Assembly: GCF_026340655.1 (NCBI RefSeq) | Contig: NZ_JAPEOZ010000001.1 | Coordinates: 7,440,001-7,504,000, forward strand | Length of the DNA stretch: 64,000 nt | Source: Streptomyces sp. NBC_01275 | GTDB lineage: Bacteria > Actinomycetota > Actinomycetes > Streptomycetales > Streptomycetaceae | Direction of reading: 5' to 3' | Program-made: the position numbers and the translations under genes | Part shown: positions 35,480 to 44,867 of the stretch, one piece after another | Layout of the letters: each line of letters begins with the position of its first letter | Position numbering within the stretch: the first letter of the stretch is position 1 | Notes under the pieces: generated by a model | Told to the model about the DNA's origin: nothing | Database searches by the model: none | Seen by the model: the letters and a program-made list of their open reading frames with translations, nothing else

Positions 35480-36814
35480 TCAGAAGTCCCACCCGTCGTC
35501 CTCGGCCCCGTCCTTGACGGGCTCCGGGGACGCGAACGACTCGCCGACCATGCCCGCGGTGAGCGTGGTGCCGTCGTTCGGGTCGATCAGGATGAACGAG
35601 CCGGTGCGCCGCGAGTCGGCGTACGAATCGACGGGCAGCGGCTCCGCGGTGCGGATCTTCACGCGGCCGATGTCGTTGGCGACGAGCTGTCCCGGATGCG
35701 GGTGCAGGGACAGGTCGTCGAGCGTGAGACGGGACGGGATGTCCTTGACGATCGCCTTGACCGTGCGGGTGCCGTGCTTGAGGAGCACCCGGTGGCCGAC
35801 CGTCAGCGGCGCGTCGGCGACATGGCACACGGTCGCCTCGACGTCCTGCGTGGTCGGCGGGGCGTCCTGGCTGGGCACGATCAGGTCACCGCGTGAGATG
35901 TCGATGTCGTCCTCCAGGAGGAGGGTCACCGACTGCGTGGTCCAGGCGATGTCGACCGGCTCGCCGAGCAGGTCGATGCCGGCGATCTTCGACGCGTGAC
36001 CGGACGGCAGGACCGTCACGGACTCGCCGACGCGGAAGGAACCGGCGGCGATCTGGCCCGCGTAGCCCCGGTAGTCGGGGTGCTCGGCGGTCTGCGGCCG
36101 GATCACGTACTGCACGGGGAGGCGGGCGTGGCAGTGGCTCAGGTCGTGGGTGACCGGGACCGTCTCCAGGTGCTCCAGGAAGGTCGGCCCGCCGTACCAG
36201 TCCATGTTCGCGGACGGGTCCACCACGTTGTCGCCGGCCAGCGCCGAGATCGGGATGGCGGTGATCTCCGGGACGCCCAGCTCCAGCGCGTACGCCGTGA
36301 ACTCCTCGGCGATCGCAGCGAACACGGACTCCTTGTACTCGACCAGGTCCATCTTGTTGACCGCGAGCACCACGTGCGGGACGCGCAGCAGCGCCGCGAG
36401 GGCGGCGTGCCGGCGGGTCTGCTCGACGACGCCGTTGCGGGCGTCGATCAGGATCACCGTCAGCTCGGCGGTGGAGGCGCCGGTGACCATGTTGCGGGTG
36501 TACTGCACATGGCCGGGGGTGTCGGCGAGGATGAACCGGCGCTTGGGGGTGGCGAAGTAGCGGTACGCCACGTCGATGGTGATGCCCTGCTCGCGCTCGG
36601 CCCGCAGACCGTCGGTGAGGAGCGCGAGGTCCGGAGCATCCTGGCCACGGCTCGCCGAGACGCGCTCCACGGCCTCCAGCTGGTCGGTGAGGATCGACTT
36701 GGAGTCGTGCAGCAGGCGTCCGACGAGGGTGGACTTGCCGTCGTCGACGGAGCCGGCGGTGGCGAACCGCAGCAGGGTCGTGGCCGAGAGTTCCTCGGAG
36801 ATGGTCGTGCTCAT
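35480..36814 (-). CDS. cysN: Sulfate adenylyltransferase subunit 1 (GTPase)
   Basis: A 444-residue EF-Tu-like GTPase that drives APS formation together with CysD. G1 is GSVDDGKSTLVGRLL, G2/G3 are GITIDVAYRYF and LADTPGHVQYTRNM, and G4 is AVNKMDLV. The C-terminal domains contain the sulfate-adenylyltransferase signature VQYVIRP. No APS kinase domain is fused; cysC is separate in this operon. It starts 2 nt after the cysD stop. Confidence 0.96.
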   Translation of the reverse strand: MSTTISEELSATTLLRFATAGSVDDGKSTLVGRLLHDSKSILTDQLEAVERVSASRGQDAPDLALLTDGLRAEREQGITIDVAYRYFATPKRRFILADTPGHVQYTRNMVTGASTAELTVILIDARNGVVEQTRRHAALAALLRVPHVVLAVNKMDLVEYKESVFAAIAEEFTAYALELGVPEITAIPISALAGDNVVDPSANMDWYGGPTFLEHLETVPVTHDLSHCHARLPVQYVIRPQTAEHPDYRGYAGQIAAGSFRVGESVTVLPSGHASKIAGIDLLGEPVDIAWTTQSVTLLLEDDIDISRGDLIVPSQDAPPTTQDVEATVCHVADAPLTVGHRVLLKHGTRTVKAIVKDIPSRLTLDDLSLHPHPGQLVANDIGRVKIRTAEPLPVDSYADSRRTGSFILIDPNDGTTLTAGMVGESFASPEPVKDGAEDDGWDF

Positions 36815-36816
36815 GG

Positions 36817-37755
36817 TTAGAAGTACCCCTCGCGCTTGCGGTCTTCCATCGCGGCCTCGGACATCTTGTCGTCGGCGCGGGTCGCGCCGCGCTCGGTGAG
36901 CCGGGAGGCGGCGATCTCGGCGATGACGTCGTCCAGCGTCACGGCGTCGGAGTCGACCGCCCCCGTGCAGGACATGTCGCCGACGGTCCGGTAGCGGACG
37001 AGGCGCTTCTCGACGGTCTCGCCGTCCTTGGGCCCGCCCCACTCGCCGGCCGTCAGCCACATCCCGGCGCGCTGGAACACCTCGCGGTCGTGTGCGAAGT
37101 AGATCTCGGGCAGTTCGATGCCTTCGCGGGCGATGTACTGCCAGACGTCGAGCTCGGTCCAGTTGGAGAGGGGGAAGACGCGGACGTGTTCGCCGGGTGC
37201 GTGGCGGCCGTTGTAGAGGTTCCACAGTTCGGGGCGCTGGCGGCGGGGGTCCCACTGGGAGAACTCGTCGCGCAGGGAGAAGACGCGTTCCTTGGCGCGG
37301 GCCTTCTCCTCGTCGCGGCGTCCGCCGCCGAAGACGGCGTCGAACTTCTCGGCCTGGATCTTCTCGGTGAGGGGGAGGGTCTGGAGGGGGTTGCGGGTGC
37401 CGTCGGGGCGTTCGCGCAGGACTCCGCGGTCGATGTAGTCCTGGACGGAGGCCACGTGGAGGCGCAGCCCGTGTGCGGCGACGGCTCGGTCGCGGTATTC
37501 GAGGACCTCGGGGAAGTTGTGTCCGGTGTCCACGTGGAGCAGGGAGAAGGGGACGGCCGCCGGGGCGAAGGCCTTGAGCGCCAGGTGGAGCATGACGATG
37601 GAGTCCTTGCCGCCGGAGAACAGGATCACCGGGTTCTCGAACTCGCCCGCCACCTCGCGGAAGATGTGCACCGCCTCGGACTCCAGCGCGTCCAGGTGGC
37701 TGAGCGTGTACGGGCTGGTCGTGCCCTCCTCGGCCGTGGCGACGGTCGTCGTCAT
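36817..37755 (-). CDS. cysD: Sulfate adenylyltransferase subunit 2
   Basis: A 312-residue ATP pyrophosphatase-type enzyme. The PP-loop is VILFSGGKDSIVML. Other typical parts are LLHVDTGHNFPEVLEYRD, DAVFGGGRRDEEKARAKER and the C-terminal DKMSEAAMEDRKREGYF. It activates sulfate to APS with CysN. Its ATG overlaps the end of cysC by 4 nt. Confidence 0.97.
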   Translation of the reverse strand: MTTTVATAEEGTTSPYTLSHLDALESEAVHIFREVAGEFENPVILFSGGKDSIVMLHLALKAFAPAAVPFSLLHVDTGHNFPEVLEYRDRAVAAHGLRLHVASVQDYIDRGVLRERPDGTRNPLQTLPLTEKIQAEKFDAVFGGGRRDEEKARAKERVFSLRDEFSQWDPRRQRPELWNLYNGRHAPGEHVRVFPLSNWTELDVWQYIAREGIELPEIYFAHDREVFQRAGMWLTAGEWGGPKDGETVEKRLVRYRTVGDMSCTGAVDSDAVTLDDVIAEIAASRLTERGATRADDKMSEAAMEDRKREGYF

Positions 37756-38312
37756 GCCAGTCCCCTCTCGCTGAGCAGTGCGTACACCGACGCAGCGGAC
37801 TCCTGCACGGTCTGGTCCTGGGACTCGATCCGCAGATCGGGCGACTCGGGCGACTCGTAGGGGTCGTCGACCCCGGTGAGCCCGGTCAGCTCGCCCGCCG
37901 CCTGCTTGGCGTACAGGCCCTTCACGTCCCGCTCGCTGCACACCTCGACCGGAGTGGCGACATGCACCTCCAGGTAGGCGGTTCCGCCCTCCTGGTGGCG
38001 CTTGCGCACCGCCTCGCGACTGTCGGCGTAGGGGGCGATCACCGGCACCAGCGTCTTGACGCCGTTGCGGGCGAGCAGCTCGGCGAGGAAACCGATGCGC
38101 TGCACGTTGATGTGCCGGTCCTCGCGGCTGAAGCCGAGGCCCGCCGAGATGAACTCGCGGATCTCGTCGCCGTCGAGCACCTCGACGAGGTGGCCCTCCT
38201 CGCGCAGCCGGGCGGCCAGCTCGTACGCGATGGTGGTCTTGCCGGCACTCGGCAGACCCGTGAGCCATACGGTGGCTCCGGTCGTCACGTGTGTCTCCTG
38301 TATCTGTGTCAT
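37752..38312 (-). CDS. cysC: Adenylylsulfate kinase
   Basis: A 186-residue APS kinase. Walker A is LTGLPSAGKTTIA, followed by VEVLDGDEIREF, GFSREDRHINVQRIG and the lid region VKGLYAKQAAGELTGLTGVD. It makes PAPS from APS. Since the cysH here looks like a 4Fe-4S APS reductase, PAPS is probably for sulfation or a side branch rather than for assimilation. It lies 2 nt after cysH. Confidence 0.95.
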   Translation of the reverse strand: MTQIQETHVTTGATVWLTGLPSAGKTTIAYELAARLREEGHLVEVLDGDEIREFISAGLGFSREDRHINVQRIGFLAELLARNGVKTLVPVIAPYADSREAVRKRHQEGGTAYLEVHVATPVEVCSERDVKGLYAKQAAGELTGLTGVDDPYESPESPDLRIESQDQTVQESAASVYALLSERGLA

Positions 38313-38314
38313 GG

Positions 38315-39025
38315 TCAGCCGTGCAGTCCGCACTCGGTCTTCGCCCGGCCGGCCCAGCGACCGGCGCGGGCGTCCTCGCCCTCGAGGACCCGACGCGTGC
38401 AGGGCGCGCAGCCGACGGAGGCGTAACCGTCCATCAGCAGCGGGTTGGTGAGGATGCCGTGTTCGGTGACGTACGCGTCCACGTCGTCCTGGGTCCAGCG
38501 TGCGATGGGCGAGACCTTGACCTTCTGCCGCTTGTCGTCCCAGCCGACGACCGGGGTGTTCGCCCGGGTCGGGGACTCGTCGCGGCGCAGCCCGGTCGCC
38601 CAGGCCGCGTAGGCCGTGAGGCCCTCCTCCAGGGGCTGCACCTTGCGGAGCTTGCAGCACAGGTCGGGGTCGCGGTCGTGCAGCTTGGGACCGTACTCGG
38701 CGTCCTGCTCGGCCACCGTCTGGCGCGGGGTGAGCGTGATGACGTTGACGTCCATCACGGCCTCGACCGCGTCCCGGGTGCCGATGGTCTCGGGGAAGTG
38801 GTAGCCGGTGTCGAGGAACACCACGTCCACGCCCTTCTGGACCCGGGACGCCAGGTGCGAGACCACCGCGTCCTCCATGGAGGACGTGACACAGAACTGC
38901 TTGCCGAAGGTGTCCACCGCCCACTGGAGGATCTCCAGTGCGGAGGCGTCCTCCAGGTCACGGCCCGCCTGTTCGGCGAGCGCCTTCAACTCCTCGGTCG
39001 TACGGCCTTCCTGAACCGTCGTCAT
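38315..39025 (-). CDS. cysH: APS reductase with 4Fe-4S motif (CysH family)
   Basis: A 236-residue adenylylsulfate reductase giving sulfite. The iron-sulfur cysteines are visible as DPDLCCKLRKV and GCAPCTRR, the pattern that separates assimilatory APS reductases from PAPS reductases. The C-terminal redox-active Cys is in KTECGLHG. The substrate site includes FCVTSSMEDAVVSH. Its ATG overlaps the end of the small zinc-ribbon gene. Confidence 0.94.
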   Translation of the reverse strand: MTTVQEGRTTEELKALAEQAGRDLEDASALEILQWAVDTFGKQFCVTSSMEDAVVSHLASRVQKGVDVVFLDTGYHFPETIGTRDAVEAVMDVNVITLTPRQTVAEQDAEYGPKLHDRDPDLCCKLRKVQPLEEGLTAYAAWATGLRRDESPTRANTPVVGWDDKRQKVKVSPIARWTQDDVDAYVTEHGILTNPLLMDGYASVGCAPCTRRVLEGEDARAGRWAGRAKTECGLHG

Positions 39026-39201
39026 ATCCGGTCCCCTCCCGTGTCGGTGCGCTGAACGCCCCGGGCGAGCAGCCCGAGGAACTTCAGCTGGAATGCGCGG
39101 TTGCATGCCGCGCATTCCCAGGCGCCGTGGCCCTGCTCGTTCGGACGCAGGTCCTCGTCGCCGCAGTACGGGCAGTAGAAAGGGGCGGCCCGCTCGCTCA
39201 T
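39022..39201 (-). CDS. Small zinc-ribbon protein of the sulfur operon
   Basis: A 59-residue protein with two Cys pairs, CPYC (about residues 10-13) and CAAC (about 30-33), spaced like a zinc ribbon or rubredoxin-type site, ending QLKFLGLLARGVQRTDTG. It is locked into the operon by 4-nt overlaps with the sulfite reductase gene before it and cysH after it. Homologues occupy this position in other Streptomyces sulfur operons as far as I recall. Function unknown; a role in metal or cluster handling for the reductases is a guess. Confidence 0.8.
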   Translation of the reverse strand: MSERAAPFYCPYCGDEDLRPNEQGHGAWECAACNRAFQLKFLGLLARGVQRTDTGGDRI

Positions 39202-40895
39202 GAGAGGGCCTCCTCGCTGGCACGCGCGGCCCAGACGGCGAACCGCTCGCCGTCCTCGCGCTCGTCCTGGAACCGCTTCAGCACGCGTTCCACGTAGTCC
39301 GGCAGCTCCTCCGAGGTGACCTTCAGACCCCGGACCTTGCGGCCGAAACCGGCTTCCAGACCGAGCGCGCCGCCCAGGTGCACCTGGAAGCCCTCGACCT
39401 GCTCGCCCTGGTCGTCGAGGACGAGCTGGCCCTTGAGACCGATGTCCGCGACCTGGATCCGGGCGCAGGCGTTCGGGCAGCCGTTGATGTTGATGGTGAT
39501 CGGCTCGTCGAACTCCGGGATGCGGCGTTCCAGTTCGTCGATCAGCGAGGCGCCGCGCGCCTTGGTCTCGACGATGGCGAGCTTGCAGTACTCGATGCCG
39601 GTGCAGGCCATGGTGCCGCGCCGGAACGGGGACGGCTTGGCCGTCAGGTCCAGCGCCTCGAGCGACTCGACCAGCGACTCGACCTGCGCCTCCTCGACGT
39701 CGAGGACGATCATCTTCTGCTCGACGGTGGTCCGCACCCGGCCCGAGCCGTGCGCCTCGGCCAGCTCCGCGATCTTCGTCAGGGTCGCTCCGTCGACGCG
39801 GCCGACACGCGGTGCGAAACCGACGTAGAAACGGCCGTCCTTCTGCCGGTGCACGCCGACGTGGTCGCGCCAGCGGGCGACCGGCTGGGCCGGGGCGGGC
39901 CCGTCGATCAGCTTGCGGCTCAGGTAGTCGTCCTCGAGGATCTGGCGGAACTTCTCCACGCCCCAGTCGGCGACCAGGAACTTCAGCCGGGCGCGGGTGC
40001 GCAGCCGGCGGTAGCCGTGGTCGCGGAAGATCGAGATGACGCCCTCGTAGACGTCCGGGACCTCCTCCAGCGGGACCCAGGCACCGAGCCGGACGCCGAT
40101 CTTGGGGTTGGTGGAGAGGCCGCCGCCGACCCAGACGTCGAAGCCGGGGCCGTGCTCGGGGTGGTCCACGCCGACGAACGCGATGTCGTTGATCTCGTGC
40201 GCCACGTCCAGCAGGGGCGAGCCGGAGACCGCGGACTTGAACTTGCGGGGCAGGTTCGAGAAGTCCTTGTTGCCGATGATCCGGCGGTGGATCTCCTCGA
40301 TGGCCGGGGTGCCGTCGATGATCTCGTCCTCGGCGATGCCGGCCACGGGCGAGCCGATGATCACGCGGGGCGTGTCGCCGCAGGCCTCGGTGGTGGACAG
40401 GCCGACCGCCTCCAGGCGGTTCCAGATCTCCGGGACGTCCTCGATGCGGATCCAGTGGTACTGGACGTTCTGCCGGTCGGTGAGGTCCGCGGTGCCGCGG
40501 GCGAACTCCTGCGAGATCTCGCCGATGACGCGCAGCTGCCGGGTGCTGAGCCGGCCGCCGTCGATGCGGACGCGCAGCATGAAGTACTCGTCGTCCAGCT
40601 CCTCCGGCTCCAGGATCGCGGTCTTGCCGCCGTCGATCCCGGGCTTGCGCTGGGTGTACAGACCCCACCAGCGCATCCGTCCGCGCAGATCGTTGGGGTC
40701 GATCGAGTCGAAGCCCCGCTTGGAGTAGATCGTCTCAATGCGTGTCCGCACATTGAGACCGTCGTCGTCCTTCTTGAACTGCTCGTTGCCGTTGAGCGGG
40801 GTGAAGTGCCCCGCGGCCCACTGACCCTCGCCACGGTGACGACTCACCTTGCGGCGGGGCGCGGAGGCGGCAGGGTTCTGCGGGGTGGCGGCCAT
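39198..40895 (-). CDS. cysI: Ferredoxin-dependent sulfite reductase (siroheme, 4Fe-4S)
   Basis: A 565-residue nitrite/sulfite reductase of the mycobacterial SirA type, reducing sulfite to sulfide. The two ferredoxin-like half-repeats are visible (RQLRVIGEISQEFARGTADL; RVRTTVEQKMIVLDVEEAQV). Cluster and siroheme ligands lie in ACTGIEYCKLAIVETK and NGCPNACARIQVADIG. It is the first structural gene of the operon, preceded by a leader peptide about 140 bp upstream. ATG 40895 begins MAATPQNPAASAP; the longer frame upstream reads through the leader region. Confidence 0.94.
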   Translation of the reverse strand: MAATPQNPAASAPRRKVSRHRGEGQWAAGHFTPLNGNEQFKKDDDGLNVRTRIETIYSKRGFDSIDPNDLRGRMRWWGLYTQRKPGIDGGKTAILEPEELDDEYFMLRVRIDGGRLSTRQLRVIGEISQEFARGTADLTDRQNVQYHWIRIEDVPEIWNRLEAVGLSTTEACGDTPRVIIGSPVAGIAEDEIIDGTPAIEEIHRRIIGNKDFSNLPRKFKSAVSGSPLLDVAHEINDIAFVGVDHPEHGPGFDVWVGGGLSTNPKIGVRLGAWVPLEEVPDVYEGVISIFRDHGYRRLRTRARLKFLVADWGVEKFRQILEDDYLSRKLIDGPAPAQPVARWRDHVGVHRQKDGRFYVGFAPRVGRVDGATLTKIAELAEAHGSGRVRTTVEQKMIVLDVEEAQVESLVESLEALDLTAKPSPFRRGTMACTGIEYCKLAIVETKARGASLIDELERRIPEFDEPITININGCPNACARIQVADIGLKGQLVLDDQGEQVEGFQVHLGGALGLEAGFGRKVRGLKVTSEELPDYVERVLKRFQDEREDGERFAVWAARASEEALS

Positions 40896-41032
40896 GGTGG
40901 ATACGTCCTTCGGGACAGGCGGAAAGCGGCTCTGACCTGCGCGTACGGGCGCATGGGGGTATACGTGCGCAAAACTGCGCGAGAAGCAGGCGGAAGAGTG
41001 GGCGCGGCGGTGCTGGGCCTCTGCGGGCGGGA

Positions 41033-41116
41033 TCAGCTCGCCGGACAGATGGCGCTGGACATGCGGCCGAGGTCGACGTGCCGCCGACTCACCAAGGCAA
41101 TTCCAGTTCCAGACAT
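41033..41116 (-). CDS. Leader peptide of the sulfur operon
   Basis: A 27-codon ORF encoding MSGTGIALVSRRHVDLGRMS then SAICPAS. The RRHVDLGRM-SSAIC pattern is the hallmark of short putative leader peptides found upstream of actinobacterial sulfur and cysteine genes. It stands 137 bp before the sulfite reductase start, in the right place for a translation-dependent attenuator with a single Cys codon near the end. A short GCGCA-GTTT-TGCGC hairpin lies between it and the gene. Confidence 0.85.
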   Translation of the reverse strand: MSGTGIALVSRRHVDLGRMSSAICPAS

Positions 41117-41292
41117 GACGGAAGCGTGTCACGGCGATCTGGACACAGTCCAGCTTCGTCCGTCATGTGGACACCCTGGTCTCGACATGCGAGACGAGGG
41201 TGTCGTCGATCACATGGCCCGCGCGGGCTCTTGTCCACGCAGGTCAATGCCGGTATGTGGGCGGGGTCGACGAAGCCGGTGCGTGCGCCGGG

Positions 41293-41865
41293 TCAGCCGG
41301 TGAGCGCGCCTGGCCAGGGGCCCGGCGACGAGACCTCGGGCTGCTCCTCGACCTTGGTGTCGAACAGTTTGAAACCGCGCCGCTGGTAGTTGTCCATCGC
41401 GTGCTCGCCGTCCAGGCTGCAGGTGTGCAGCCACACCCGCTTGGTCCCCGGCAGCCCCGGCCAGCGGTCCGCGAGATCCCAGGCGCGGGCGGCGCCGTAC
41501 GACAGCAGGTGGCCGCCGATCCGCCGCCCGCGGAAGGCGGGGAGCAGACCGAAGTAGACGATTTCCACGACCCCGTCGTCCTGCGGCTCCAGCTCCGCGT
41601 AACCGGCGGGCGTGCCCCGGTCGTGGGCGACCCAGGTCTCGACCCCCGGCCGCGCCAGGTGTTCCTGCCAGCGCGCGTACGTCCAGCCGAGCCGGTCGAT
41701 CCAGCGGATGTCCCCGCCCACCGACGCGTACAGGAAACGGCTGAACTCGGGCGAGGGCGCCTCGGAGCGGACGATCCGGACGTCTCCCTCGGGCGCGGCG
41801 GCCGGCAGAAGGTCGCTCGGGGCGGTTTGCTCCAGGGACCAGGTGGTCACGGGGATGTTCGTCAT
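41293..41865 (-). CDS. GNAT family N-acetyltransferase
   Basis: A 190-residue acetyltransferase. The acetyl-CoA motif A is VEIVYFGLLPAFRGRRIGGHLLSYG, with RGRRIGG the pyrophosphate loop, and the C-terminal part has LHTCSLDGEHAMDNYQRRGFKLF, typical of N-acetyltransferases acting on amines or peptides. Substrate unknown. It is 17 bp downstream of the secreted protein gene at 41883 on the same strand, so the two may be co-transcribed. Confidence 0.85.
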   Translation of the reverse strand: MTNIPVTTWSLEQTAPSDLLPAAAPEGDVRIVRSEAPSPEFSRFLYASVGGDIRWIDRLGWTYARWQEHLARPGVETWVAHDRGTPAGYAELEPQDDGVVEIVYFGLLPAFRGRRIGGHLLSYGAARAWDLADRWPGLPGTKRVWLHTCSLDGEHAMDNYQRRGFKLFDTKVEEQPEVSSPGPWPGALTG

Positions 41866-41882
41866 GCCCGTCAGGGAATCAT

Positions 41883-43187
41883 CTACTCCGCTGATCTGTC
41901 GATCGAGGCCAGCGGCGTCGCGAAGAGCACCCGCCCCGACTGGGTCCAGACTTCGCCGGTCTCCTCCCAGTAGGAGAGGGAGTCGGTCAGTCCGCTCCAG
42001 CAGGTGTGCGTGTCGGCGGCGCCGCACTCCGGGGCCTTCGCCGCCCCGCCCGCCGGGTCGGCGGTCTGCCGCCACAGCGCGCCATGCTGTTTCTTCGTCC
42101 CCGCCGCCCGGGTCACGTACCACGCGTTCCCGTACGACAGCACGGCGCGCACGCCGGTGACCTTCGTCTCGTACGCCTCGGACGCGCCCACGCGTCCGGC
42201 GGCGTCCGCGGCGAGCAGGCCCTCGTGGCCCGGGACCGTACTGAAGGGGTAGCGCCACAGCCGGGAGGACCGGTCGCCGCCGTCCAGCGTCCACTCCCCG
42301 GCGACCAGGCTGTCCGGGGCCGTGCTGCGGTCCAGGGAGACGGCGGCCGGGTGCGGGGCCCCCGAGGCGTCGCTCAGCCGGTAGGAGCCGACGGCCGGCA
42401 GAACGTACCGGTAGCCGCTCGCCGACCAGCCGCCGGGCACCCGGCCGACCGCGTCGGCGTCGACGGTGGCGCGCTGGACGCGGTTCATGTCGTACACGTA
42501 CAGCGCCGTCTCGTCCCCGTCGTCGGCGGTCACCAGCAGTTTGTCCTGGTACCAGACCATTCCGGAGACATGGGAGACCAGCCCCCGGTAGTCGCGTCCG
42601 CCGTCGACCGGGACGGCGAGCAGCGCCCAGGCGTAGGCGGGGTGGTTCAGGTCGTTGGCGTCCACGAAGGCGACCCGGGCCAGGCCCCGGTCGGCCGTCG
42701 GGCCGTCGCTGCGCGACCAGCCGGAGAGGATCACCCGGTTGGCGCCCCAGACGCCGTCGTCGTCCGCGTCCCCGGAGGTGGTGACCGCGCCCGGCTGCCA
42801 GCCCTGGGTGTCGTCGGTGTTCCAGCAGTACGCGCGGGTGGCCGTCGGGGCGACCGGCAGGGCTCGGCGTTCGGCGGACGAGCAGTCGATCGCGTCCCGC
42901 AGGGTGCGGTCGGCGCCCTCCAGCACCGCGCCGACGCCGACCGGCCGGCCCATCTCGGCGGAGAGCCGGTCCAGGGAGGCCTGCGGCACCAGGTTCTCCG
43001 TCAGCCGCAGCTTCCCGGTCTCGGCGGCCGCGGTCAGCGGTTTCAGGCCGCCGGGAGCGTCGGGGACCGTCGCCTGGGAGACGCTGATCATGGTGGCGGC
43101 TGCGGTGAGTGCGAGAGCGGTTCCGGAGAGGAACGCCCGCAGCGCTCTGCCCCGCCTACGTCGACGATGTCGGCCGCGATGTCTCAT
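41883..43187 (-). CDS. Secreted protein of unknown function
   Basis: A 434-residue exported protein. The very basic N-terminus (RHRGRHRRRRRGRALRA) runs into a hydrophobic signal segment (LSGTALALTAAATMIS). The rest is Trp/Gly-rich with repeating blade-like segments such as GLARVAFVDANDLNHPAYAW, DKLLVTADDGDETALYVYDM and SSRLWRYPFSTVPG, which suggests a beta-propeller. Five cysteines are present (two near residues 100-120, two in PECGAADTHTCW). No catalytic motif is recognised. The gap 43188-43420 beyond its start holds only small hairpins. Confidence 0.7.
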   Translation of the reverse strand: MRHRGRHRRRRRGRALRAFLSGTALALTAAATMISVSQATVPDAPGGLKPLTAAAETGKLRLTENLVPQASLDRLSAEMGRPVGVGAVLEGADRTLRDAIDCSSAERRALPVAPTATRAYCWNTDDTQGWQPGAVTTSGDADDDGVWGANRVILSGWSRSDGPTADRGLARVAFVDANDLNHPAYAWALLAVPVDGGRDYRGLVSHVSGMVWYQDKLLVTADDGDETALYVYDMNRVQRATVDADAVGRVPGGWSASGYRYVLPAVGSYRLSDASGAPHPAAVSLDRSTAPDSLVAGEWTLDGGDRSSRLWRYPFSTVPGHEGLLAADAAGRVGASEAYETKVTGVRAVLSYGNAWYVTRAAGTKKQHGALWRQTADPAGGAAKAPECGAADTHTCWSGLTDSLSYWEETGEVWTQSGRVLFATPLASIDRSAE

Positions 43188-43420
43188 TCGTCCTCCCGAG
43201 GCGGGCCAACTGCGCCTGTTGATCCGTACGTTGAACGAGGAGCAGGTGGGGTGACCCGTAGGGGGATGCTACGGCAGTCGGTCGCCGCCACGGACGAAGA
43301 CCCCGCAAATATGTGGAAGATGCCACCGGGTGCCCCATTCCCGGTACGGAACAGGCCCGTCGACCCCTTGTCGCGGCACGGATTCCGGCGTGCCGTGACG
43401 GCACGGACGCCGAAGTGCGC

Positions 43421-44719
43421 TTACGGCACGGTTTCCGGCGTCCGTGCCCGTACCACCGCCGGCGCCGTCGAGTACGGCAACAGGTCCTCGCGGTCGGCCG
43501 GGAGGAGCGCCTCGATCTCCGCGTCCTCGCAGAACCGATACGGACGGTGCTCCAGAAACGCCCCGAGATACCGCCGTACCCGGGACATCTCCGCGCGCAC
43601 CGTCACCGTACGGCCCGGGTCGCCGAACATGTCCTCGGCCAGGCCCGCCGCGCTGCGGCCGCCGCGGTGCACCGCGAGGAGATAGAGCAACTCGGCGTGC
43701 CGCGGACTGAGTTCCTGGGACCACGAGCCGACGCCGCCCGACACCGTCACCGACCAGCGGCGCGGCCGGGTCAGGTCCAGCACGATCCGGGCGCCGGCCC
43801 GCTGCGGCGACTCGGCGCCGTCGTCCACGGACCGCAGCAGCCAGCCCCCGGCCAGCGGCTCCACCGAGCACAGCCCGAGCCCCGGCAGCCACCGGATGCC
43901 CGCGGAGGGCGACTTGGGCAGCGCGATCCGCTGCGCGTACGGCATCCCGGTGACCGCGGCCGTCCAGCCGTCCCCGTCCACCGCGGCCGCCCGTCCGCCG
44001 AGCCGGGCCAGCACCGGCGCCGCCACCGCACGCAACCGCTCCAGCGAACTCACGTGCGTCTCCCGCAGTCTGGCCTCGGCGAGCTTCGCCACCGAGTCGA
44101 CCCAGGCGAGGGTGGCCGGATGCATCGTCTCCAGCGGCCCGCTGACGTCCACCACGCCCAGCAGCCGGCCGTTGCGCGGATCCGTGATCGGGGCGCCCGC
44201 ACAGGTCCAGGCGGCATGCGAGCGCACGAAGTGCTCGGCGGCGAACACCTGTACGGGTCGACGCACCACGGCCGGCGTGCCCACGCCGTTGGTGCCGACG
44301 ACGGCCTCGCCCCAGTCCGCGCCCGGCTCGAACCCGAGCATGTCGGCCTTGCGCAGCACCGGACCGCAGCCCTCCCGCCACAGCACCCGGCCCTCCTCGT
44401 CGGCGACGACCATGATGTGGTGGGCGACGTCCGCGACCGACAACAGCCCCTCCCGCAGCACGGGCAGGACCTCCCGCAACGGCGACTCCTCCCGCCGGCG
44501 CATCACCTCGTCGGGACTGAGCGGCCCCGCCCGGAAGCCGTGCTCGGGGTCGACGCCGCCCCGCAGCATCCGCTCCCAGGACTGCTCGATCACCGGGCGC
44601 AGGGCGACGCGCGTGCGCTGGCCGGCCAGCCGGGCGTCCCGCACCTCGTTGAGGACCCGGGCCGCACGCGCGGCGTCGGCGGCCACGAGCTGCGGCACGT
44701 TCATCGGCTGCTTCGGCAC
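43421..44719 (-). CDS. GAF-domain transcriptional regulator, AcoR/MimR-like without AAA domain
   Basis: A 432-residue regulator. The N-terminal part (VIEQSWERMLRGGVDPEHG) and the GAF-like domain (GADWGEAVVGTNGVGTPAVV, then GAPITDPRNGRLLGVVDVSG) match sigma54-activator sensor regions of the AcoR group. The AAA+ ATPase domain is absent, and the C-terminus (QELSPRHAELLYLLAVHRGG, TVTVRAEMSRVRRYLG) looks like a winged-helix DNA-binding domain. Similar proteins in actinobacteria respond to small organic molecules. Confidence 0.75.
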   Translation of the reverse strand: MPKQPMNVPQLVAADAARAARVLNEVRDARLAGQRTRVALRPVIEQSWERMLRGGVDPEHGFRAGPLSPDEVMRRREESPLREVLPVLREGLLSVADVAHHIMVVADEEGRVLWREGCGPVLRKADMLGFEPGADWGEAVVGTNGVGTPAVVRRPVQVFAAEHFVRSHAAWTCAGAPITDPRNGRLLGVVDVSGPLETMHPATLAWVDSVAKLAEARLRETHVSSLERLRAVAAPVLARLGGRAAAVDGDGWTAAVTGMPYAQRIALPKSPSAGIRWLPGLGLCSVEPLAGGWLLRSVDDGAESPQRAGARIVLDLTRPRRWSVTVSGGVGSWSQELSPRHAELLYLLAVHRGGRSAAGLAEDMFGDPGRTVTVRAEMSRVRRYLGAFLEHRPYRFCEDAEIEALLPADREDLLPYSTAPAVVRARTPETVP

Positions 44720-44867
44720 GAGGGCCTCCCGGGGCGTGCTCAGGCGGACGAACCGGATGTCAAGGTTCTCCGCCGACTGTTTCCGGTCTTACCGGGGGTC
44801 TTACGGGGGTCCCATACTGCCGCCCATTCGGGACGGAGGGACCCACTCCGGTCGTAACCCCCGGCAC

